Assembly: GCF_014931415.1 (NCBI RefSeq)
Contig: NZ_CP063121.1
Span: 248,001 to 312,000 of the forward strand
Length of the DNA stretch: 64,000 nucleotides
Source: Haemophilus parainfluenzae
Lineage (GTDB): Bacteria; Pseudomonadota; Gammaproteobacteria; Enterobacterales; Pasteurellaceae
Reading direction: 5' to 3'
Under the pieces are notes generated by a model. The model saw only the letters and a program-made list of their open reading frames with translations, ran no database searches and was not told where the DNA came from. The position numbers were made by a program, and so were the translations under genes. This document shows, in pieces, positions 1-10,381 of this stretch; position 1 is the stretch's first letter, and every line of letters starts with the position of its first letter.

Positions 1-1361
1 TCTTTACGTTTAATATTAATAAATGCTTCGATAAAGTCTTTAGCAAACACACCACCCTGCGTTAAGAACTCATAGTCTTTTTCTAATGAATTCAATGCTT
101 CTTCTAGTGAGCTCGCTACCGCTGGAATATCTTTTAATTCTTCAGGTGGAAGATCGTAAAGATTTTTATCCATTGCATCGCCTGGGTGGATTTTGTTCAC
201 TACGCCATCAAGACCTGCCATTAATAATGCCGCGAATGCAAGATATGGGTTTGCCAGTGGATCTGGGAAGCGCGCTTCAATACGGATCGCTTTCGGACTA
301 GTTACTGCCGGAATACGAATTGACGCAGAACGGTTACTTGCAGAGTAAGCCAATAATACAGGTGCTTCAAAACCAGGCACTAAACGTTTGTATGAGTTAG
401 TACTTGGGTTGGTGAAAGCATTTAATGCTTTAGCATGCTTAATGATACCGCCGATGTAATAAAGTGCGGTTTCAGAAAGACCGGCATATTTATCACCTTG
501 GAAAATGTTTTTACCATCTTTGCTTAATGACATATTGCAGTGCATACCTGAACCATTATCACCTGTGATTGGTTTTGGCATAAAGCAAGCGGTTTTACCG
601 TGTTCTAATGCAACGTTTTGTACCACGTATTTATAGATTTGCGTTTCATCTGCTTTTAAAGTTAAGCTATTGAATTTCGTTGCAATTTCGTTTTGGCCCG
701 CGGTTGCCACTTCATGGTGGTGAGCTTCGATGACTAAGCCCATTTCTTCTAAAATCAAACACATTTCAGAACGAATATCGTGTGCCGTATCAATTGGTGC
801 CACCGCACAATAACCACCTTTTTTCAATGGACGATAAGCATTGTTACCACCTTCATATTTTTTGTTGGTGTTCCAAGCAGCTTCAATATCATCAATGGCG
901 AAAGAACCGCGGTTCATTGATACATCAAAACGTACATCATCAAATAAGAAGAACTCAGGTTCTGGACCAAAGAATGCCTGATCTGCAACGCCTGTTGAAC
1001 GCATATAGTTTTCTGCTCGAATAGCAATTGAACGCGGATCACGATCATAGCTTTGCATGGTTGTTGGCTCATAAACACTACAACGAATTGAAAGTGTTGG
1101 GATCTGCGCAAATGGATCGACTACCGCAGTCTCAGCGATTGGCATTAAAAGCATATCGGCTTTGTTAATGGTTTTCCAACCTTCAACAGAAGAGCCATCG
1201 AACATTTTGCCATCTTCAAACATATCTTCATCGACAAGGCTAACCGGGATAGAAACACCGTGTTCTTTACCTTTAATGTCAGTGAAACGAAGTAGTGCGA
1301 ATTTAATATCGTTCTCTTCGATCAGTTTGAATACGTTGGCAATTGCATTTGCATTTGGCAT
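1..1361 (-). CDS. glnA: Glutamine synthetase, type I (3' end beyond window)
   Basis: Makes glutamine from glutamate, ammonia and ATP in the cytoplasm; the dodecameric enzyme is the centre of nitrogen assimilation. The start is the ATG at 1361 ([10 protein letters not shown]), behind a good AAGGAG-type site. 453 codons are present; the family is about 472 residues, so only the last 15-20 are missing. The GS beta-grasp domain comes first, then the catalytic domain with NGSGMHCN and NRSASIRIP. Near the cut end, [10 protein letters not shown] carries the tyrosine that is adenylylated in GSI-beta enzymes, so covalent regulation by GlnE is expected. It is divergent from typA, as in H. influenzae. 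Confidence 0.97.
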   Translation of the reverse strand, partial: MPNANAIANVFKLIEENDIKFALLRFTDIKGKEHGVSIPVSLVDEDMFEDGKMFDGSSVEGWKTINKADMLLMPIAETAVVDPFAQIPTLSIRCSVYEPTTMQSYDRDPRSIAIRAENYMRSTGVADQAFFGPEPEFFLFDDVRFDVSMNRGSFAIDDIEAAWNTNKKYEGGNNAYRPLKKGGYCAVAPIDTAHDIRSEMCLILEEMGLVIEAHHHEVATAGQNEIATKFNSLTLKADETQIYKYVVQNVALEHGKTACFMPKPITGDNGSGMHCNMSLSKDGKNIFQGDKYAGLSETALYYIGGIIKHAKALNAFTNPSTNSYKRLVPGFEAPVLLAYSASNRSASIRIPAVTSPKAIRIEARFPDPLANPYLAFAALLMAGLDGVVNKIHPGDAMDKNLYDLPPEELKDIPAVASSLEEALNSLEKDYEFLTQGGVFAKDFIEAFINIKRK

Positions 1362-1609
1362 AAGGAGTCCTCTATTTTGCTATGTGTATAATCTTTAATA
1401 AAATTAAAAGAGCATTATAACGCAATCGCTTGCCTTTTTCATAAGATTTATTTTATGTCTTGGCATAGCAGAGCAGCGAAATATCGTGTATAATTTTTGC
1501 CCTTTCGAGATTCTTGTAGAGTGGGTTTACTCACTAATTCAAACTACTTGGACTATTCGGTGGCATAAAAATTCCACCCTACAAAACTTAAACTTTAAGA
1601 ACGTAATAA
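1362..1609. promoter_or_regulatory. Divergent glnA/typA control region
   Basis: These 248 bp separate two divergent genes and must hold both promoters. A typA -10-like TATAAT lies near 1490 (in gtgtataattttt). The typA leader contains a long-range dyad: TTGTAGAGTGG near 1514-1524 pairs, with one mismatch, with CCACCCTACAA near 1574-1584. No coding capacity was recognised. The fold is seen in the sequence; a regulatory role is inference. Confidence 0.4.
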
Positions 1610-3460
1610 ATGAAAAACGACATTGATATTAATAAATTGCGCAATATCGCAATTATCGCTCACGTTGACCATGGTAAAACCACCCTCGTTGACAAACTCC
1701 TTCAACAATCCGGTACATTTGAATCAACTCGTGGTGATGTTGATGAACGCGTAATGGACTCAAACGATCTTGAAAAAGAACGTGGTATTACCATTCTTGC
1801 AAAAAATACCGCAATTAACTGGAATGGTTATCGCATTAACATCGTAGATACCCCAGGACACGCCGACTTCGGTGGTGAAGTAGAACGTGTACTTTCTATG
1901 GTGGATTCTGTACTTTTAGTGGTAGATGCCTTTGACGGTCCAATGCCACAAACACGTTTCGTGACACAAAAAGCCTTTGCTCATGGTTTAAAGCCAATCG
2001 TAGTTATCAACAAAGTTGACCGTCCAGGCGCACGTCCTGATTGGGTGGTGGATCAAGTTTTCGATTTATTCGTTAACCTTGGCGCAACCGATGAGCAATT
2101 AGACTTCCCTATTATCTATGCTTCTGCATTAAATGGCGTCGCAGGTCTTGAACACGAAGATTTAGCGGAAGATATGACCCCATTATTTGAAGCGATCGTT
2201 CAACACGTTGAACCACCAAAAGTGGAACTTGATGCGCCATTCCAAATGCAAATTTCCCAATTAGACTATAACAGCTATGTGGGTGTTATTGGTATCGGGC
2301 GTATCAAACGTGGCTCAATCAAACCAAATCAACCTGTAACGATCATTGATGGTGAAGGTAAAACTCGCCAAGGCCGTGTCGGTCAAGTATTAGGCCACCT
2401 TGGTTTACAACGTTATGAAGAAGATGTTGCTTACGCAGGCGACATCATTGCGATTACCGGTTTAGGTGAATTAAATATCTCGGATACTATTTGTGATATC
2501 AACGCCGTTGAAGCCTTACCTTCATTAACCGTTGATGAACCAACTGTCACCATGTTCTTCTGTGTAAATACTTCTCCTTTTGCGGGGCAAGAAGGTAAAT
2601 ATGTGACTTCTCGTCAAATTCTTGAACGTTTAAACAAAGAATTAGTTCACAACGTGGCATTACGCGTAGAAGAAACACCAAACCCAGATGAATTCCGTGT
2701 TTCTGGCCGTGGTGAATTACACCTTTCTGTATTAATTGAAAATATGCGTCGTGAAGGTTATGAGCTTGCGGTTTCTCGCCCTAAAGTAATCTATCGCGAA
2801 ATCAACGGTAAAAAACAAGAGCCGTATGAGCAAGTGACTATCGACGTAGAAGAACAGCACCAAGGTTCTGTTATGGAAGCATTAGGTATCCGTAAAGGTG
2901 AAGTTCGTGACATGATGCCAGATGGCAAAGGTCGTGTACGTTTAGAATACATCATTCCAAGCCGTGGCTTGATCGGTTTCCGTGGTGAATTCATGACGAT
3001 GACATCCGGTACAGGTTTACTTTACTCCAGTTTCGATCACTACGATGACATCAAACCAGGTGAAATCGGTCAACGTAAAAACGGTGTATTAATTTCTAAT
3101 GCAACTGGTAAAGCATTAGCTTATGCGCTATTTGGTTTACAAGAGCGTGGTAAATTAATGATTGAAGCTAACGTAGAAGTTTACGAAGGCCAAATCATCG
3201 GTATTCACAGCCGTACAAATGACTTAACTGTTAACTGTTTACAAGGTAAAAAACTCACCAATATGCGTGCATCAGGTAAAGATGATGCTATCGTCTTAAC
3301 TACGCCGGTGAAATTTACACTTGAACAAGCCATCGAGTTTATCGATGATGACGAGTTAGTGGAAGTGACACCAGAGTCGATCCGTATCCGTAAAAAACTC
3401 TTAACGGAAAACGATCGTAAACGTGCAAACCGTACGACAACTAGTACGAGTACTCACTAA
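1610..3460 (+). CDS. typA: Ribosome-associated GTPase TypA/BipA
   Basis: Translational GTPase related to EF-G, which acts on the ribosome during assembly and stress. The 616-residue length is normal. The N-terminal G domain has G1 AHVDHGKTT (near residues 17-25), the switch I signature ERGITI, G3 DTPGH and G4 NKVD. The beta-barrel, two alpha/beta domains and the TypA-specific C-terminal domain ([21 protein letters not shown]) follow. It is transcribed alone, ends before a clear hairpin terminator, and is convergent with rdgC. Identification is secure. Confidence 0.97.
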   Translation: MKNDIDINKLRNIAIIAHVDHGKTTLVDKLLQQSGTFESTRGDVDERVMDSNDLEKERGITILAKNTAINWNGYRINIVDTPGHADFGGEVERVLSMVDSVLLVVDAFDGPMPQTRFVTQKAFAHGLKPIVVINKVDRPGARPDWVVDQVFDLFVNLGATDEQLDFPIIYASALNGVAGLEHEDLAEDMTPLFEAIVQHVEPPKVELDAPFQMQISQLDYNSYVGVIGIGRIKRGSIKPNQPVTIIDGEGKTRQGRVGQVLGHLGLQRYEEDVAYAGDIIAITGLGELNISDTICDINAVEALPSLTVDEPTVTMFFCVNTSPFAGQEGKYVTSRQILERLNKELVHNVALRVEETPNPDEFRVSGRGELHLSVLIENMRREGYELAVSRPKVIYREINGKKQEPYEQVTIDVEEQHQGSVMEALGIRKGEVRDMMPDGKGRVRLEYIIPSRGLIGFRGEFMTMTSGTGLLYSSFDHYDDIKPGEIGQRKNGVLISNATGKALAYALFGLQERGKLMIEANVEVYEGQIIGIHSRTNDLTVNCLQGKKLTNMRASGKDDAIVLTTPVKFTLEQAIEFIDDDELVEVTPESIRIRKKLLTENDRKRANRTTTSTSTH

Positions 3461-3500
3461 TTAAAAACGTGCGGAAATTTGACCGCACTTTTAAACAAAC

Positions 3501-3527
3501 AAAAGGCGAACATCATGTTCGCCTTTT
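3501..3527 (+). terminator. typA terminator
   Basis: A hairpin with stem AAGGCGAACA / TGTTCGCCTT and a three-base loop is followed by a T run. It lies between the convergent typA and rdgC genes and may work in both directions. Confidence 0.85.
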
Positions 3528-3543
3528 TATTTCATGATTAAAA

Positions 3544-4455
3544 CTAGCCTAATCTAACTTTCTCGCCACCGAATTCATCAAGTAAGTTTTCTGTCAGTTT
3601 AGATAAAATACCCGTCATTAATACAAAATCAGCATCAAAGCGTTGCACATAATCTTCTTTTAAAATATCCGCATTTTTCTCACGCACGGCATCAGCAAAT
3701 TTCAAACGTTTGAGCGTGCAATCTTCATTAAACACAAAAGTCAGCGTATCTTCCCATTCCAATGCGAGCTTACTCACCACTTTTTTGCCATCTTGTAAAA
3801 GCGCGAGAATCTCTTCATTTTCTAATGGCTGTTTCTTACAACGGATTACACTGTCTTCTTGGCTTCCACGCAATTCAGCCTCTTCTAATGCCACCAACCA
3901 ATGCGGGATTTTTTCCTGCACAATCCAATCTGTTAAAATGGTCGAAGGTTCATTGGCAAAAGCCAACGGCACAACGGGTAACGAACCAAGTGATTTACGC
4001 AATAATGCTAAGGCATCTTCTGCACGTTTACTGGATGCAGCATCGACATGAACAAGGTTGTTCTCCGTATCAATCCATACGGCAGTTTGCTGATTTTTAG
4101 TGAATGCACGTGGTAATAAATTCATCACCACATCATCTTTTAACGTTTGTTTTTCCGTTTTCTTCAATTTGCGGTTTTCTTTTTGCTCTAGGCTTTCAAT
4201 ACGTTCATCTAATTCACGTTTCACCACATTCGCCGGCAATATTTTTTCTTCTTTTTTCGCGACCAACAAAATGTGTTTACCGACTGAAAAATGCAATAAC
4301 TCGCTGCCTCTCAAGGGACTCGCCCAACCGAATTTACTTTGATCTTGTGAGCCACAAGGATAAAATTCACAATCTGACAACTGACGTTGTAATTCATTAA
4401 GATCCCAATCTAGGGGCTTAGTCAGCCTATATGACATTAAATTTTTAAACCACAT
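3544..4455 (-). CDS. rdgC: Recombination-associated protein RdgC
   Basis: Nucleoid-associated DNA-binding protein that forms a ring dimer around DNA and restrains RecA. The protein is 303 residues, the E. coli length, when started at the ATG at 4455 (MWFKNLMSYRL), which has GAAGGAAG just upstream. A longer reading from 4512 adds 19 residues with no family counterpart and was not used. The conserved N-terminal CGSQDQSKFGWASPL is present. It is divergent from proC with about 65 bp between them. Confidence 0.95.
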   Translation of the reverse strand: MWFKNLMSYRLTKPLDWDLNELQRQLSDCEFYPCGSQDQSKFGWASPLRGSELLHFSVGKHILLVAKKEEKILPANVVKRELDERIESLEQKENRKLKKTEKQTLKDDVVMNLLPRAFTKNQQTAVWIDTENNLVHVDAASSKRAEDALALLRKSLGSLPVVPLAFANEPSTILTDWIVQEKIPHWLVALEEAELRGSQEDSVIRCKKQPLENEEILALLQDGKKVVSKLALEWEDTLTFVFNEDCTLKRLKFADAVREKNADILKEDYVQRFDADFVLMTGILSKLTENLLDEFGGEKVRLG

Positions 4456-4520
4456 CGTAACACTTCCTTCATAATAGGGTAAAATACGCGACATTGTAGC
4501 CCATAAACTCACGGGAAAAA

Positions 4521-5339
4521 ATGATGCAACAGAAATTAATTGCCTTCATTGGTGGTGGCAATATGGCACAAGCCATTGTGCTCGGCCTATTAAAACAAGG
4601 TTATCCTGCCGATAAAATTATCGTTAATGATCCTAATGAAGAAAAACGAGCCTTTTTTGCTCAATATGGCGTCGCCGTTTCGACAGATAACGATCAATCC
4701 ATCACACAATCCCAAGTTGTGTTATTTGCCGTTAAGCCACAAGTTCTTGCCGATGTTTGCAAGCCATTAAGTGCGGTTGATTTCTCTGATAAATTAATCA
4801 TTTCTATTGCAGCAGGTATTTCTACGGCCCGATTAGCTGAACTCCTTCCAACAGCAAAATCCATTGTTCGCGTGATGCCAAACACACCTGCATTAGTGGG
4901 TGAAGGTATGGCTGGCTTATTTGCTGATAAAAACACACCTGAAATTGACCGCACTTTTGCGGAAGATTTACTTTCAGCTGTAGGGAAAACAACTTGGGTG
5001 ACAAATGAAGCTCAGATGCATGCGGTCACCGCGGCATCTGGTAGTAGCCCGGCCTACTTCTTCCAATTTTTAGAAGCCATGCAACAAGGCCTAATGGAAA
5101 TGGGCTTAGATGAAAGTCAATCTCGTGAGTTGGTACAACAAGCTATCTTAGGCTCAGCGAAGTTGGTGATTGAAAATCCACAGACTGCGCTTTCCAAGTT
5201 ACGAGAAAATGTCACCTCAAAAGGCGGCACCACCGCAGCCGCATTAAATGTGTTCAATCAACATCAATTTAACAACATCATTAAACAAGCGATGCAAGCC
5301 TGTGTGGCACGCTCACAAGAAATGGAAAAATTATTCTAA
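4521..5339 (+). CDS. proC: Pyrroline-5-carboxylate reductase
   Basis: Last step of proline synthesis: reduces 1-pyrroline-5-carboxylate to proline with NAD(P)H. The Rossmann motif [15 protein letters not shown] is at the N-terminus and the family signature, with [15 protein letters not shown], lies in the helical dimer domain. The protein is 272 residues. Two adjacent ATGs (4521 and 4524) are possible starts and differ by one Met. Its stop codon overlaps the ATG of the following MFS gene by one base, so the pair is probably translationally coupled. Confidence 0.96.
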   Translation: MMQQKLIAFIGGGNMAQAIVLGLLKQGYPADKIIVNDPNEEKRAFFAQYGVAVSTDNDQSITQSQVVLFAVKPQVLADVCKPLSAVDFSDKLIISIAAGISTARLAELLPTAKSIVRVMPNTPALVGEGMAGLFADKNTPEIDRTFAEDLLSAVGKTTWVTNEAQMHAVTAASGSSPAYFFQFLEAMQQGLMEMGLDESQSRELVQQAILGSAKLVIENPQTALSKLRENVTSKGGTTAAALNVFNQHQFNNIIKQAMQACVARSQEMEKLF

Positions 5340-6499
5340 TGCAAGTTCGTCCTTTTACTTGGCTCGCCTTGAGCTTTTTTGGCTACTACTGTGCCTACGG
5401 TGTGTTTCTTCCCCTTTTCCCGGCATGGTTGAAAACGCAATCTTATAGCGAAGAAAGCATCGGCTTATTGCTCGCCTGTGCCTATATTTTCCGCTTCAGC
5501 GGCGGTATTTTATTTTCCGGCTTAATCAAACGCGTTTCCCTCTTAGTAAATGGCTTACGTTATTTAGGCGTGGCCAGTGCTATAACAATGGCCTTAATTG
5601 GACTAATGTCGCATAATTTCTGGCTCTTGTTTATTGGACTTGCGTTGTATTCCATGGTGAATGCGGCCGGTATGCCGATTGGCGATAGCCTCGCCAGCAC
5701 GTGGCAACAACAAATTCATTTAGATTACGGCAAAGCACGCTTAATTGGTTCCTTTGCGTTTGTTGTTGGTGTGATGGTATTTGGGTATTTTGTTGGACTC
5801 GTGGGTGAGCAATATATTACTTGGATGATCACGGGCATACTCGTTTTTTACTGTATTGTGCAATTACTTCATCCGAACCCAATGCCTCAGGATGAACCCC
5901 AAAGTGCGGTCGAAAATTCCGTTGGATTTCTAGACTTACTGAAAAATAAAACCACCCTTCGTTTGTTTATTGCGATTGCACTGATTCAAGGATCGCACGC
6001 AGCTTATTACTCATATAGCACCATTTTTTGGACAAATCATGGCCACTCTGTTTCCGATGCAGGCTTATTTTGGGGAATCAGTGTATTAGCTGAAATCGTG
6101 GTCTTTTTCTTCTCTACTAGATTATTTAAAAACTGGACCATTACAGCCCTTTTCTATCTCACCGGTATTGCGGCTATCGTGCGTTGGCTCGCTTTCGGTT
6201 ATGCCGATACCTTTGTTGAAATCGTCCTATTGCAATGTTTTCACAGTCTTACTTATGTCGTTGGCCATTACGCAACCGTGCGTTACATCACCACTCAACC
6301 ACAAACCCATATTGCGAAATTACAAGGCTTATACAATGCCTTGGCGGGATGTGCAGCCATTGCGATTTTCACTGCACTTTCTGGCGTACTTTATCCAATT
6401 TCGCCAGTTTATGCCTTTAGTTTAATGGCTGCCTTTGCCTTCATTGGCTTATTTATCACTCCGCGTGGTGTGAAAGCATTTTTGGTACATAGAGTGTAA
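5339..6499 (+). CDS. MFS transporter, HcaT / phenylpropionate permease-like
   Basis: Inner-membrane transporter of the major facilitator superfamily with about 12 hydrophobic segments in 386 residues. The N-terminus ([20 protein letters not shown]) and the GDSLASTWQ stretch resemble the HcaT/PPP branch. The substrate cannot be read from sequence. It sits between proC and xerD, overlapping proC by one base and ending two bases before xerD. H. influenzae has the same order as I recall it, so the gene is core rather than acquired. Confidence 0.85.
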   Translation: MQVRPFTWLALSFFGYYCAYGVFLPLFPAWLKTQSYSEESIGLLLACAYIFRFSGGILFSGLIKRVSLLVNGLRYLGVASAITMALIGLMSHNFWLLFIGLALYSMVNAAGMPIGDSLASTWQQQIHLDYGKARLIGSFAFVVGVMVFGYFVGLVGEQYITWMITGILVFYCIVQLLHPNPMPQDEPQSAVENSVGFLDLLKNKTTLRLFIAIALIQGSHAAYYSYSTIFWTNHGHSVSDAGLFWGISVLAEIVVFFFSTRLFKNWTITALFYLTGIAAIVRWLAFGYADTFVEIVLLQCFHSLTYVVGHYATVRYITTQPQTHIAKLQGLYNALAGCAAIAIFTALSGVLYPISPVYAFSLMAAFAFIGLFITPRGVKAFLVHRV

Positions 6500-6501
6500 A
6501 C

Positions 6502-7395
6502 ATGAATAATCTCACGCTAGTCGATTTATTCTTGAATGAATATTGGATCGAAAAAGGATTGTCTGAAAACACCGTGCAGTCTTATCGTCTCGATTTGACC
6601 GCACTTTGTGATTGGTTGGATAAACAAAATTTATCTCTCGAAACGCTCGAACCCTTAGATCTTCAACAATTTTTAGGCAGCCGTTTAGAGCAAGGTTACA
6701 AAGCCACGAGCACTGCACGAATGTTAAGTGCGATGCGGAAATTATTCCAATATTTATATCGTGAAAAGTATCGTACAGATGATCCGAGCGCCGTACTGAG
6801 CTCACCTAAATTGCCAAGCCGCTTACCTAAATATTTAACCGAGCAACAAGTCACGGATTTATTAAATACACCTGATGTCGAAATTCCGCTCGAGTTACGC
6901 GACAAAGCTATGTTGGAATTGTTGTATGCTACAGGATTACGTGTCACGGAATTGGTCACGCTCACTATTGAGAATATGAATTTACAACAAGGTGTCGTGC
7001 GTGTGATTGGTAAAGGTAATAAAGAGCGTATTGTACCAATGGGAGAAGAAGCCGCGTTTTGGGTGCGACAATTCGTACTTTACGGTCGCCCTATTTTGCT
7101 CAACGGACAAAGTTCTGATGTTGTCTTTCCAAGTCAACGGGCTCAGCAAATGACTCGCCAAACCTTTTGGCATCGTATAAAGCATTATGCCGTGTTAGCA
7201 GGAATCGATACAGATGCACTTTCTCCACACGTTCTCCGTCATGCCTTTGCGACACATTTGGTGAATCACGGTGCGGATCTCCGTGTTGTGCAAATGCTCC
7301 TCGGACATAGCGATCTCTCCACCACGCAAATCTATACTCACGTGGCTAAAGAACGCTTGAAACACCTTCATGAAAGATTTCATCCGAGAGGATAA
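6502..7395 (+). CDS. xerD: Tyrosine recombinase XerD
   Basis: Works with XerC and FtsK at dif to resolve chromosome dimers. The protein is 297 residues with an N-terminal SAM-like core-binding domain and a C-terminal catalytic domain. Active-site residues are visible: R147 in ATGLRVTEL, H243 and R246 in SPHVLRHAFATH, and the nucleophile Y278 in QIYTHVA. This is the housekeeping enzyme: genus-typical neighbours, normal length and no adjacent att-like repeats. It is the last gene of the proC-MFS-xerD run. Confidence 0.95.
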   Translation: MNNLTLVDLFLNEYWIEKGLSENTVQSYRLDLTALCDWLDKQNLSLETLEPLDLQQFLGSRLEQGYKATSTARMLSAMRKLFQYLYREKYRTDDPSAVLSSPKLPSRLPKYLTEQQVTDLLNTPDVEIPLELRDKAMLELLYATGLRVTELVTLTIENMNLQQGVVRVIGKGNKERIVPMGEEAAFWVRQFVLYGRPILLNGQSSDVVFPSQRAQQMTRQTFWHRIKHYAVLAGIDTDALSPHVLRHAFATHLVNHGADLRVVQMLLGHSDLSTTQIYTHVAKERLKHLHERFHPRG

Positions 7396-7400
7396 GATCA

Positions 7401-7443
7401 AAAAGTACGGTCATAATTCATTACGTTTTATGACCGCACTTTA
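7401..7443. terminator. Bidirectional terminator made of an inverted uptake-sequence pair
   Basis: AAAGTACGGTCATAA pairs, with one mismatch, with TTATGACCGCACTTT. The right arm is a perfect uptake word and the left arm has a one-base change. It separates the convergent xerD and glycerate kinase genes. Confidence 0.75.
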
Positions 7444-7454
7444 GTCTGAAAACA

Positions 7455-8585
7455 TTACTTCAGTGACAACAATCTCGCCACATTTTGAGCTGTTGAGATT
7501 AAATTCTGCTCGCCTTGCTTGAGAATTGTCGGTAAATCACTCAGGCTACGAATAATAGGGAATACCGCGTCAATTCCATGTTCATACACCACTTCATAAT
7601 CCTCACGTAAACAACCTACGATCTCGATGACTGGCTTATTAAATTGTTTTGCCGTGCGTGCCACACCAATTGGAGTCTTACCTAAGATACTTTGCGCATC
7701 CATACGACCTTCGCCAGTAATCACTAAATCAGCATCTTTAACTTGCTCAGCGAGTCTCAAATTATCCAACACAATCTGCACACCCGCTTTGAGTTGCACA
7801 TTAGGTAAGAGTAATAAACCACCGCCCATACCACCTGCAGCACCTGCACCTAGTTGTTCTTTAATTTGTTTACCACAATCCCGCTCAGCGATTTCGGCAA
7901 AATGGGCTAATGCAGCATCGAGTTCCTTCACCATCTCAGGTGTCGCACCTTTTTGAGGGCCAAAAATTGCAGAGGCACCTCGTTCACCACAAAGAGGATT
8001 ATTCACATCACAAGCCACTTCGATTTGTACGTGTTGCAATCGAGGATCTAAATCAACCAGTTGAATTTCAGCAAGATTAGATAATGCTGCACCACCAAAG
8101 CCAATGGAGTGACCTTTTTTATCCAATAAACGTAAGCCTAATGCTTGCAGCATACCCGCACCACCGTCATTTGTGGCACTCCCACCAATTCCTAAAATGA
8201 TATGTTGTACGCCAAGATCTAGGGCTTGCTTAATCAGCTCACCCGTGCCAAAACTGGTGGTTTGACAAGGATTGCGTTTATCCATCGGGACAAGATGCAA
8301 TCCCGACGCTGCAGCCATTTCGATGATTGCTGTTTTACCATCACCCGATAAACCAAAAAAGCTTTTTACTTGGTTGCCTAACGGTGCAGTGACTTCTGTC
8401 TCAATTAAGCGCCCCTGAGTGGCATCTACCAAAGATTGTACGGTTCCCTCTCCCCCATCTGCCATTGGTAATTTCACATATTCAGCGTTTGGGAAAATAC
8501 GTTTAAAACCAGTTTCAATCGCATTAGCCACTTCAAGCGCGGTTAAACTTTCTTTAAATGAATCAGGCGCAATGACAATTTTCAT
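7455..8585 (-). CDS. glxK: Glycerate kinase (GlxK/GarK family)
   Basis: Phosphorylates D-glycerate with ATP, feeding it into glycolysis. The 376-residue length is typical. The N-terminus IVIAPDSFKESLTALEVANAIE, the glycine-rich ADGGEGT and GIGGSATNDGGAGM stretches, and TGEGRMDAQS are family hallmarks. The start has AAGGAGA upstream. It lies 14 bp behind the GntP-type permease on the same strand, so uptake and first catabolic step form one operon. Whether the product is 2- or 3-phosphoglycerate is not readable from sequence. Confidence 0.93.
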   Translation of the reverse strand: MKIVIAPDSFKESLTALEVANAIETGFKRIFPNAEYVKLPMADGGEGTVQSLVDATQGRLIETEVTAPLGNQVKSFFGLSGDGKTAIIEMAAASGLHLVPMDKRNPCQTTSFGTGELIKQALDLGVQHIILGIGGSATNDGGAGMLQALGLRLLDKKGHSIGFGGAALSNLAEIQLVDLDPRLQHVQIEVACDVNNPLCGERGASAIFGPQKGATPEMVKELDAALAHFAEIAERDCGKQIKEQLGAGAAGGMGGGLLLLPNVQLKAGVQIVLDNLRLAEQVKDADLVITGEGRMDAQSILGKTPIGVARTAKQFNKPVIEIVGCLREDYEVVYEHGIDAVFPIIRSLSDLPTILKQGEQNLISTAQNVARLLSLK

Positions 8586-8599
8586 ATTCTCTCCTTAAA

Positions 8600-9856
8600 C
8601 TAACTAAATACACCAAAAATTAAGGTGGACGCAATGGTCATAATTAACCCCACTGCACTTTCATAAGGAATCAATTTTAAGCGTTCTTTCATGTCCATAT
8701 TTACGCTACCACCAGTTGCATGGAAGAAAGAACCATGTGGCATATGATCGAAAACTGTCGCCCCAGCATGAATCATCGCGGCACCTGCCAGACTACTCAC
8801 CCCCAACTCTAATAGCGTTGAACTAAACACATTCGAAGCAACAGCAGTACCTGCAGTTGTTGATGCCGTGGCAAGCGACATAAGTGCACCTGAAATTGGT
8901 GCCAGGATATAAGAAGGTAAGCCCGAATGTTTTAAGCCTTCAATGAGCACATCTTTCATACCGGAATTGGCAATAATACCGGCTAAAGCTCCTGTACCAA
9001 GTAGCATAATCGCCACCGGAGCCATTTTCCCTAAACCGCTAATCGCATAGTTATTGGCTTGGCGAAGCTTGCCCATACATAATGCGCCAATCAGACCACC
9101 AAGTGGTAAAGCGATTAAAGGATCGACTTTAATATCGGCTAACGGACGAAGTGCCAGTAAGAAGATGGCAACCAAAGGCGCCACTAGTGCGGTCAAAAAT
9201 GAGGGTAGATTCTGTGTTTCTACTGCGACAACCTCTTGGGATGAAACGCGCGAACCTTTGTTTCTTAAACGTTTTGCTAAGAAATACGTCAATATTAAGC
9301 CAAAAATAGCAGGGATAATCCCAGCCATCATCACTGACGTTAAAGGAAGATGGAATGTGTCTGCCGCCGCGATTGCATTGGGATTAGGTGACATTAAGTT
9401 TCCCGCTTTTCCCCCACCAATCATCGCTAAGAGAATCGCGGGTTTTGATAAGTCAGTACGACGAGCAAGTGCTAAGGCGATTGGAGAGACCGTAATCACA
9501 GCAACATCAATAAACACACCAACGGCAGTTAAAATTAATGTAGCCAACGCTAACGCTAATAATGCTCTTGTTTCGCCTAACTTGTTTGTAATGGTTTCAG
9601 CAATGGTATTAGCCGCACCGGATTCAATCAGTACTCCCGCCAATACCCCTGCTGCGAGAATTCGCATGACTGCGGTAGTGATACCTTGAGCGCCTCCGAT
9701 CATGAGACTCACGGTTTGAGATAAATCAGCACCGCCAACTAATCCCCCTACTAAAGCCCCGACTAACATACCATAGGCTGGTGAGACTTTTTTCAAAATA
9801 AGGAAAATAGCGACGATGAGTGCAATGAGCGCACCTAAGGCTGAAACTGTTGGCAT
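8600..9856 (-). CDS. GntP-family permease, probably glycerate/gluconate
   Basis: Inner-membrane symporter of 418 residues with many hydrophobic segments; family motifs include GGKAGNLMSPNPNAIA and the C-terminal ATVFDHMPHGSFFHATGG. The ATG at 9856 has a near-perfect AGGAGG six bases upstream. It is the first gene of the operon with glycerate kinase, so glycerate is the likeliest substrate, although GntP homologues also carry gluconate and related sugar acids. Confidence 0.87.
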   Translation of the reverse strand: MPTVSALGALIALIVAIFLILKKVSPAYGMLVGALVGGLVGGADLSQTVSLMIGGAQGITTAVMRILAAGVLAGVLIESGAANTIAETITNKLGETRALLALALATLILTAVGVFIDVAVITVSPIALALARRTDLSKPAILLAMIGGGKAGNLMSPNPNAIAAADTFHLPLTSVMMAGIIPAIFGLILTYFLAKRLRNKGSRVSSQEVVAVETQNLPSFLTALVAPLVAIFLLALRPLADIKVDPLIALPLGGLIGALCMGKLRQANNYAISGLGKMAPVAIMLLGTGALAGIIANSGMKDVLIEGLKHSGLPSYILAPISGALMSLATASTTAGTAVASNVFSSTLLELGVSSLAGAAMIHAGATVFDHMPHGSFFHATGGSVNMDMKERLKLIPYESAVGLIMTIASTLIFGVFS

Positions 9857-9950
9857 AGCGTCCTCCTGTGGATATGAATATGCAAAAATCTTTCTTATTT
9901 ATATCAGCAAAAGTAGAGGAATAAAATCTTGTCCGACTTCCACCTACAAA

Positions 9951-9978
9951 AACGGCTTATGTAAAACACATAAGCCGA
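9951..9978 (-). terminator. Terminator downstream of dgkA
   Basis: The stem CGGCTTATG / CATAAGCCG has a short loop and is followed by a T run on the minus strand (TTTTTG), between the dgkA stop and the permease start. Confidence 0.85.
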
Positions 9979-10004
9979 AATTGTTACTGAAAATTGACCG
10001 CACT

Positions 10005-10361
10005 TTAGAAAAATAAAATACTTCCCCAAACCACGACAACAATGCAAAGTGCAATGAATACCGCTGCCGAACCTTGGTCTTTGGCTCTCCCAGAAAGCTC
10101 ATGGCGTTCTGTGCCAATACGATCCACCACCGCTTCAACTGCACTATTTAACAGTTCAACTGCCATCACAAGTAAAACCGATGAAATCATCAAAGCAATT
10201 TCAATTTTAGTGTCACCTAGCCAAAATGCGAGCGGAATCAGAATGCACGCAAGAAAACATTCGTGGCGGAATGCAGTTTCATTTTTGAATGCACTCTTTA
10301 AGCCTTGTAAAGAATATTTTGTAGAGTTAATTAAATGGGTTAATCCCGTGGTTTTATACAT
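10005..10361 (-). CDS. dgkA: Diacylglycerol kinase (prokaryotic, integral membrane)
   Basis: Recycles diacylglycerol to phosphatidic acid in the inner membrane. The 118-residue protein has an N-terminal amphipathic stretch and three hydrophobic segments. The family signature ELLNSAVEAVVDR and the later HELSGRAKDQGSAAVF, both near the active site, are intact. It starts 20 bp after the relA stop, so it is probably co-transcribed with relA, and it ends before a strong terminator. Confidence 0.95.
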   Translation of the reverse strand: MYKTTGLTHLINSTKYSLQGLKSAFKNETAFRHECFLACILIPLAFWLGDTKIEIALMISSVLLVMAVELLNSAVEAVVDRIGTERHELSGRAKDQGSAAVFIALCIVVVVWGSILFF

Positions 10362-10381
10362 AAAAGTTCCTATGTTGTAAT

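Noticed and set aside
3544..4512. Extended start of rdgC at 4512
   Set aside because: The extra 19 residues have no family counterpart and overlap the divergent promoter region; the ATG at 4455 has a clear ribosome-binding site and gives the E. coli length.
6502..7395. XerD as a phage or island integrase
   Set aside because: Genus-typical neighbours (proC, MFS), normal XerD length and motifs, and no adjacent att-like repeats identify the housekeeping recombinase.
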